DNA of 5,588 nucleotides from contig JASLHP010000011.1 in assembly GCA_030149625.1 (NCBI GenBank), positions 1 to 5,588 of the forward strand. Direction: 5' to 3'. This DNA comes from Solirubrobacteraceae bacterium. Lineage in GTDB: Bacteria; Actinomycetota; Thermoleophilia; Solirubrobacterales; Solirubrobacteraceae. The notes under the pieces were generated by a model. That model was not told the origin of the DNA. It worked only from the letters and a program-made list of their open reading frames with translations, and searched no databases. Below, piece by piece: positions 1 through 4,800 of this stretch; positions within the stretch are counted from its first letter, which is position 1; every line of letters starts with the position of its first letter. The position numbers and the translations under genes are program-made.

Positions 1-788
1 CGCGAGCGCAACTCGATCACCAGGAAGGCGGCCAGTAGGACCACGGCCGCGGCGATCTTCGAGATCGTCGACGCCGATCCCCAGCCTGCGTTGACGGCAT
101 CGACGATCGCGTAGACGAGCAGCGCGAGGCCCGCGGTGACGGTGACGGCGCCGGGGATGTCGAAGCCGTCGATCTCGTCCTTGGCGTGGCTCTCGAGCAG
201 CAGTCGCGGAGCGAGCGTCGCCGCGGCGATGCCGATCGGCACGTTCACGAACAGCACCCAGCGCCAGCTCAACCAGCTCGTGAGGATGCCGCCCAAGAGC
301 ACGCCGGCGGCGCCGCCGGCGCCCGCGACCGCGCCCCAGATGCCGAGCGCGCGGTTGCGCTCGGCGCCCTCCGCGAACGTCGTCGTGATGATCGACAGCG
401 CCGCGGGCGAGACGATCGCCGCGCCGAGACCCTGAATCGCGCGCGCGCCGATCAGCCACGCCTCCGATTGCGCGAGGCCGCCGCCGAGCGAAGCGAGCGA
501 GAACACGACCAGGCCCACCATGAACATGCGCCTGCGTCCGAGCAGGTCGGCGAGTCGCCCGCCGAGCAGCAGGAAGCCGCCGAACGTGAGCGTGTAGGCG
601 TTCACCACCCACGAGAGGTTGTCGCGGGAGAAGTGCAGGTGGCTGCCGATCGAAGGAAGCGCGACGTTGACGATCGACGCGTCGATCACGATCACGAACT
701 GTGTCATCGCCAGCAGCACCAGCGCCAGATCCTTGCCGCGTTTGGAGCTGAGGTCGGCGGTCGCTCGGGGCGAGCGTGACGATGTCAT
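1..788 (-). CDS. DHA2-family (EmrB/QacA-type) MFS multidrug efflux transporter, N-terminal part, truncated at window edge
   Basis: An integral inner-membrane drug:proton antiporter of the major facilitator superfamily; the substrate cannot be told from sequence. Reading the minus strand from ATG at 788 gives 262 residues in one open frame to the left edge, about half of a usual DHA2 protein. Family motifs seen: motif D1 in TM1 (IDASIVNVALPSIG, residues 35-48), with the membrane-buried Asp36; motif A after TM2 (GGRLADLLGRRRMF, 76-89); motif B in TM4 (RAIQGLG, 116-122); a motif C-like stretch in TM5 (GVLLGG, 162-167), where the usual Pro is Val; and the following WRWVLFVNVPIG (175-186), typical of EmrB relatives. 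ATG 788 is the only usable start: upstream in frame there is a TGA and no ATG, GTG or TTG between. The ribosome site directly before it is poor, but a mini-ORF overlaps the start. It is divergent from a TetR gene across 152 bp, the usual arrangement for a repressor-controlled pump. Confidence 0.93.
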   Translation of the reverse strand, partial: MTSSRSPRATADLSSKRGKDLALVLLAMTQFVIVIDASIVNVALPSIGSHLHFSRDNLSWVVNAYTLTFGGFLLLGGRLADLLGRRRMFMVGLVVFSLASLGGGLAQSEAWLIGARAIQGLGAAIVSPAALSIITTTFAEGAERNRALGIWGAVAGAGGAAGVLLGGILTSWLSWRWVLFVNVPIGIAAATLAPRLLLESHAKDEIDGFDIPGAVTVTAGLALLVYAIVDAVNAGWGSASTISKIAAAVVLLAAFLVIELRS

Positions 789-823
789 CGCCGCACCGCG
801 GTTCGGTCTGTGGTGGGGATCAT
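785..823 (-). CDS. Possible 12-codon leader ORF overlapping the transporter start (ATGA)
   Basis: On the minus strand, ATG at 823 begins a 12-codon frame (MIPTTDRTAVRR) whose TGA at 787-785 overlaps the transporter ATG at 788-786 in an ATGA arrangement. A purine-rich GAGAGG lies about six bases upstream of the mini-ORF ATG and is the best Shine-Dalgarno-like sequence in this leader. The transporter's own start has only GGTGCGGCG before it. What is seen is the overlap and the spacing. Translational coupling, in which ribosomes that finish the leader restart on the transporter, is inference. The peptide resembles nothing I recognise, and a frame this short can arise by chance. Confidence 0.3.
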   Translation of the reverse strand: MIPTTDRTAVRR

Positions 824-838
824 CTCGGTCCTCTCAGG

Positions 839-881
839 GTCGATGCCAGGTGACATAGAGCGTCGATGCCGACTGACATAG
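839..881. promoter_or_regulatory. Tandem operator-like direct repeats in the divergent control region
   Basis: Two 20-bp direct repeats, gtcgatgccaggtgacatag (839-858) and gtcgatgccgactgacatag (862-881), differ only in three central positions and start 23 bp apart, about two helical turns. Each contains a near-palindrome, TGCCAGGTGACA at 844-855 and TGCCGACTGACA at 867-878, of the general form TGYCA-nn-TGRCA that suits a dimeric HTH repressor. They lie just upstream of the transporter leader and about 60 bp before the regulator start, as expected for TetR operators controlling the pump. No clear sigma-70 -35/-10 pair for the transporter was found on the minus strand. The two TATGTC strings inside the repeats are possible -10 elements. 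Binding by the neighbouring TetR protein is inferred. Confidence 0.6.
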
Positions 882-904
882 CGGAAGCGGAAGTACGGTT
901 CCCC

Positions 905-933
905 TTGTTTATAGCACTATACGGAGCTAAGAT
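905..933 (+). promoter_or_regulatory. Candidate promoter for a leaderless tetR-like transcript
   Basis: TTGTTT (905-910) and TAAGAT (928-933) are separated by exactly 17 bp. The -10 matches TATAAT at four of six positions and fits the TAnnnT form. It ends seven bases before GTG 941, so transcription would begin at or within a couple of bases of the start codon. That would explain why no ribosome site sits at normal distance from GTG 941; the nearest GGAG, at 923-926, is 14 bases away. Leaderless mRNAs with this geometry are common in actinobacteria. The -35 is weak (three of six). Confidence 0.5.
910..921. promoter_or_regulatory. Palindrome TATAG-ca-CTATA between -35 and -10
   Basis: A 12-bp inverted repeat with perfect 5-bp arms (TATAG, CTATA) and a 2-bp centre lies inside the 17-bp spacer of the candidate promoter, where a bound repressor would block RNA polymerase. 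A second inverted pair, ACGGA (921-925) and TCCGT (934-938), flanks the -10. The sequence differs from the TGCC-nn-TGACA repeats further left, so it may serve a different dimer or be fortuitous AT-rich symmetry. Autoregulation of the TetR gene is the obvious inference. Confidence 0.35.
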
Positions 934-940
934 TCCGTTT

Positions 941-1537
941 GTGTCGAGCGACCAGCGAACCCTTCGAGCCGACGCGCAGCGCAACCGCGAGCGGATCATG
1001 GCTTCGAGCCGCGAGCTGTTCGCGCGTGACGGGCCGCAGGCGCAGATGGACGAGATCGCCGCGCAGGCGGGCGTCGGCATCGGCACCGTCTACCGCCACT
1101 TCCCCACGAAGGAGGCGCTGCTGACGGCGATGGTGCGCGACCGCTTCCAGGGGTTCGCCGAGATCGCGAGGCTCGCCGAGGACATCGAGGACCCGCTGCG
1201 GGCGCTGGAAAGCATGATGCGCAGCTCCGCGGAGGCGGTGGAGGGCGACATGGGCTTTCAGCTCGCGATGATGGGCTCCAACGAGCTCGAGTGGGAGGGG
1301 ATCGAGGAGCAGAAGGCCGCGCTCGCGGAGGTGGTCACCCGGATCATCTCCCGCGCGATCGCCGCCGGCGTCATCCGTGAGGACTTCGGCTTCGACGACT
1401 TCGGGATGCTGATGTGCGGGATCACCGCGACGATGTACTACCAGCCGGGCAGCGCGAACTGGCGTCGCCATCTGGAGCTGATGCTGGGCGGCCTTCGCAC
1501 CTCGGCGCGAGAGCTCGTGCCCGGCGCGTCCGGATAG
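941..1537 (+). CDS. TetR/AcrR-family transcriptional repressor
   Basis: A one-component cytoplasmic repressor: a TetR N-terminal helix-turn-helix DNA-binding domain followed by an all-helical ligand-binding and dimerisation domain. From GTG 941 it is 198 residues, a normal family length. Seen: the first helix (RNRERIMASSRELFARDG, about 14-31), then the HTH DEIAAQAGVGIGTVYRHF (37-54) and PTKEAL (55-60), which closely match the family signature. The C-terminal half ends with NWRRHLELMLGGL, common in actinobacterial members with a variable effector pocket. The start is chosen at GTG 941 rather than ATG 866 because the extra 25 residues precede the conserved domain and would overlap the promoter and operator elements. 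A -10 TAAGAT seven bases upstream suggests a leaderless message. Divergence from the DHA2 transporter suggests it represses that pump and itself until a toxic ligand binds. Glu codons are almost all GAG, as in the transporter. The ligand is unknown. Confidence 0.93.
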   Translation: MSSDQRTLRADAQRNRERIMASSRELFARDGPQAQMDEIAAQAGVGIGTVYRHFPTKEALLTAMVRDRFQGFAEIARLAEDIEDPLRALESMMRSSAEAVEGDMGFQLAMMGSNELEWEGIEEQKAALAEVVTRIISRAIAAGVIREDFGFDDFGMLMCGITATMYYQPGSANWRRHLELMLGGLRTSARELVPGASG

Positions 1538-1568
1538 CGCCGCGGCCTCGGCCCTGATTCCGCGGCGC
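1537..1568 (+). terminator. GC stem-loop directly after the TetR stop (possible terminator)
   Basis: GCGCCGCGG (1537-1545) and CCGCGGCGC (1560-1568) are perfect 9-bp inverted arms around a 14-base loop, starting at the last base of the TetR TAG. No T-run follows, so it is not a canonical intrinsic terminator. Strong hairpins without a U-tail occur after genes in high-GC actinobacteria. Chance pairing in GC-rich DNA is possible, but the position right at the stop favours function. Confidence 0.5.
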
Positions 1569-1680
1569 ACTCGCGCGGGCGCGTCGCGGCGCCGGGAACG
1601 GTCCGTCGTCCGGGCGCGCCGCGTCACGACCCCGATCGAGTAGGTCGCTCTCCTCGCCGATCGCGGCCGCGCCGTCGTCG

Positions 1681-1714
1681 CTGACAGATGCCAGCTGACG
1701 GGACGAATGCCAGA
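1681..1714. promoter_or_regulatory. Third operator-like cluster, upstream of the membrane/M4 gene
   Basis: GATGCCAGCTGAC at 1687-1699 is identical at 12 of 13 positions to GATGCCAGGTGAC at 842-854 in the divergent operator region. It is preceded by CTGACA (1681-1686), giving an overlapping imperfect palindrome CTGACA-ga-TGCCAG. A further ATGCCAG half-site follows at 1707-1713, 19 bp downstream of the first ATGCCAG. This suggests that the same regulator binds here. The motif is short, and the site is about 150 bp from the next start codon, so regulation of that gene by this TetR is a hypothesis. Confidence 0.4.
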
Positions 1715-1788
1715 AACAAAACGGTTCAGATCCGGCGCCAAAAACCGCTATTTGCAATAGCCCAGCTCACATGTTTCGGAGTGAATGC

Positions 1789-1817
1789 TTGATTTAGCGA
1801 GAAGCGCTGTGTATCGA
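1789..1817 (+). promoter_or_regulatory. Weak candidate promoter for the membrane/M4 gene
   Basis: TTGATT (1789-1794) and TATCGA (1812-1817) are spaced 17 bp and lie about 44 bp upstream of ATG 1861, in the more A+T-rich part of the intergenic region. The -35 matches four of six and the -10 only three of six consensus positions, so this is suggestive at best. Alternative elements, such as TTGCAA at 1752-1757, have no good partner. Confidence 0.25.
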
Positions 1818-1860
1818 TTGTCCGACAAACGTGAACGACTACAAGAGCGGGGTGGAGCGC

Positions 1861-4800
1861 ATGAGCGGGCGCAGCGAGCGACGCAGGACGACGCGATTAG
1901 CTGGTGAGTGGACGACGAGGCTGACGAGCGGTATCTCCTATTGCGCCGCGAGCATCGGCGCAGCCGCTGGCGCAATCGTGCTTTCGGTGCTTGCGCTGAG
2001 CGCGATCGTGCTCGCGATCGGCGTGAGTGGTGTCGGGGGGCTGGTTCTCTCGGCGCACCCACTGCACGTCGCGGCTGAGGACGGGGCTGTCGCGTTCTAT
2101 CTGACACAGCTGGTGAGTGTCAGCTTCTTCCACCACACCGCCGGCTTGCGTCTTGCGGTCATGCCTCTGCTGGCGCTCGTGGCGATCGCGATCGTCGCCT
2201 CGACGTTCGTGGCGGCGCGGCTCGTGCGAGGCTCCGTGCGCAGGCGCATGCTGCTCGCGGCGCTCGTGCCGATCCCCTACGCGCTGCTCTCGGGTGTCGG
2301 CGCGCACTACCTCTCGCTGCGCCTCACCGGTCCGATCATCGGCGCGAACACCGCCGTGCGGCCGCTCGGCTTCGAGGCGTTCCTGCTGCCGCTGCTGTGG
2401 GCCGCGCTGTTCGCGCCGGTCGGCGCGTCGATGGGCGTGTACGGCCGTGACTGGAGGCGCGAGGGCCTGCGGCTGCTCGGCGTGTGGGCGACGCCGGCGC
2501 GAGCCTCGCTGCGCGCGCTCGCGGCAGCGCTGGCGCTGACGTCCGTCGTGGTGGTCGTCCTCGGCGCGGTGCTCGCCGAGCGCAGCGGCTTCGTTCACTC
2601 TTTCCTCGGCGGCGGCGTCGGCCACGTCGCGGTATTCGCCTTCGGCGCACTGCTCGCGCTGCCGGCGCTGGTCGTCTCCGTGTTCCTCGCGTGCTTCGGC
2701 GTGCCCTTCCACTGGCAGGTGGAGGCGCTGTCGCGGACGAGCGGATCGGGCTCGATCCTGGGCGGCGCGCTGCCGACGATCGGCACGAGCAGCGCACACC
2801 AGGTGCCGGCGCTCGCCGTCCTGCTGCTCCTGCTCGGCGCGATCACGGTGCTGCTGGTGGGCTGGATCGCCGCGCGGCGCAGCGCGGGAGACGCGCGCGT
2901 AGCGCTCGCCAACGCGCTGCGCAGCGGTGTGCTGATGACGCTGTTCTGCTGGCTGTTGGCGCTGTTCGCGCGCGCCGACGCGCAAGCCGGGGGATATCTT
3001 GGAGCGCACTTCGAGGTCGACGTGGCGTCGCTTTTGTGGCGCGTGCCCCTCTGGTGCCTGCTCGGATCGCTCGCCGGGAGCCTTGCCTGCATCGCGACGC
3101 GCGGCGCGTCGGCTCGCCGTGAGCTCGCGCTGGCCCTGCTCGGCCTCGCGCGTCCGTCCGCGGCGTTGCGCGCACACCCCGAGTGGCTCGACTCGTGGCG
3201 TCGCGGCGTCGCCTCGCGCGCGGGCGTGGCCGTCGGCGCGCTGTCGCTGCCCGCGATGCTGATCGGCATCGGCGCGGCCGGCGCGACGACCACGCCGAAG
3301 CCGTCCAGCTTCTCGCTCGCGCCGATCACCCACGCGGCCGAGGCGCGGCTGGGCACGCACGAGACGTCGGGCTCGCGCCTTGCGGTCTCGGTCGATCCGG
3401 GCTCGCGCGTGGTCAACTCCGCAAACGTGCACATACCGCTGGCCGCGCTGGGCGTCGCCGCCGCGGACTCGCCGATCGCCAAGGCCAAGGCGGTGCTGGC
3501 TCACTACGGAAATCTGTTCGGCAACTCCGGCGGCGAAGGCGAACTCGGCGAACCGCGCGTCGTGAGCGAACCGATCACGAAGACCGATCGCATCGGCATG
3601 ACGCACGTGTACTTCAAGCAGATGGTCGACGGTGTGCCGGTCTTCGGCGGCAGCATCGGCGTTCACCTCTCACGCGACGGCGAGCACGTGGACTTCGTCA
3701 GCGGCGCGTTCGTGCCGGAAGTCTCGGTCGCGGACGACAACGTCGCCGTTGACAGCGCGCGCGCCACGGCGATCGCCAAAGTCGCGCTGCCGGCGGGCAA
3801 ACTCCTGCATCGCCCGCGCCTGGAAATCTACACGGGCTCGCCGACGCATCCCGTCGGCGCGACGGCTCGCCTGGCGTGGTACGTGTGGCTGACGACCGGG
3901 CCGCTGAAGCCGGCCAAGGAATACGTGGTCGATGCCGTCAACGGCAGCATCCTGAACGTCTACAACAAGTCGTTCAACGCCGCCGACATCGAAATCTACA
4001 GCGCCAAAAACGAACCGACGCTTCCCGGCGAACGCGTGTGGAAAACGGGCGAAGCCGAATCGAAAGACACAGACACGAAGAAGGCGGCGGAAGACCTGAC
4101 GCACGGGTGGGAATTCTTCAAGCAGGAAATCTTCAAGCCCAAGTGCGAAAGCTACAACTGTAAAAACGAGGCCACGATCGCGACCGTTCACTACCGCAAA
4201 GAATACAAACAGGCGGAATGGAACCCCGAACACCAGGAGGTCGTGTTCGGCGAAGGCTACCCCGCGGCGCTGGACATCGCCGGGCACGAGTTCGCACAAG
4301 GGGTCGCCGAAAACGTGACCGGGGAGATGGACGAAGGCGAAACCGGCGCGCTCAGCGAGGGCTGGGCGGACGCGATGGGCAAGGGGCTCGAATCGTGGGT
4401 CACCAAGAAAGAAACCAAATCTGAAAAATGGGAAGAACCGAACTGGGCCATCGGTGAAAAAGAGCCAGGGGGCGCGATCCGCAACCTCAAAGAACCCGGT
4501 AAATACGAAGAAATCTCCGGTCACAAAGACCCGTCGAAACTCTCCGAATACGTCCCGATTTGCGAGGACAGCAACGGCATGCACGAGAACAGCACGATCA
4601 TCGGGCACGCCTTCTACCTGCTCGCGACGAAAATCGGGATCGAGGAAGCTACCCGCGTCTTCTACCGCATGCAGATGGTCTACCTGGTGGACAAGCCGAC
4701 AGCGACGTTCGAGATGGCTCGCAACGCCGCGATCCGCTCGGCCGACGACCTGTTCGAAGAAGGCTCGACCAAAGCCAAAGAAACCGAAGCCGCGTTCAAC

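Larger units (their letters stand above)
1538..1860. other. Intergenic region between the TetR gene and the membrane/M4 gene
   Basis: This 323-bp stretch contains no frame I can support as a gene on either strand. 1538-1680 is very GC-rich and starts with the stem-loop after the TetR stop. 1681-1714 carries repeats of the operator-like motif seen in the divergent region. From about 1711 the sequence becomes clearly more A+T-rich (runs such as aaacaaaa and caaaaacc), typical of promoter DNA, and this lasts until just before the next start. An in-frame TAG at 1795-1797 limits how far the next gene could extend upstream. Confidence 0.7.

Noticed and set aside
186..779. Plus-strand open frame of 197 codons at the left end
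   Set aside because: It is Arg/Ala/Glu/His-rich and antisense to a clear DHA2 transporter carrying motifs A, B, C and D1.
866..940. Upstream ATG 866 as start of the TetR protein
   Set aside because: It would add 25 residues not typical of the family, and the segment overlaps the second operator repeat, the -35/-10 candidate and the palindrome. GTG 941 gives a normal TetR N-terminus.
1570..1680. Further GC-rich inverted repeats after the TetR gene
   Set aside because: Short complementary runs of gcgccg/cggcgc type are expected by chance at this base composition. Only the 9-bp perfect stem at the stop codon was kept.
1897..3666. Long minus-strand open frame (about 589 codons) opposite the membrane domain
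   Set aside because: Its translation is dominated by Arg, Gln, His and Ala with no membrane, fold or motif pattern, typical of antisense reading of GC-rich coding DNA. The plus strand here shows well-formed transmembrane segments with charge topology, in one frame with the M4 domain.
4261..4400. HEFAQ as the product of a frameshift
   Set aside because: Conserved M4 residues are in register on both sides, with the exact 20-residue spacing to the Glu ligand, so only a substitution, not an indel, can account for the Gln.
3670..4608. Minus-strand open frame of 312 codons rich in Phe, Val and Arg opposite the propeptide and M4 region
   Set aside because: The plus strand shows unmistakable FTP and M4 motifs. 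The Phe/Val richness is simply the reverse complement of the GAA/AAC/AAA/GAC codons.
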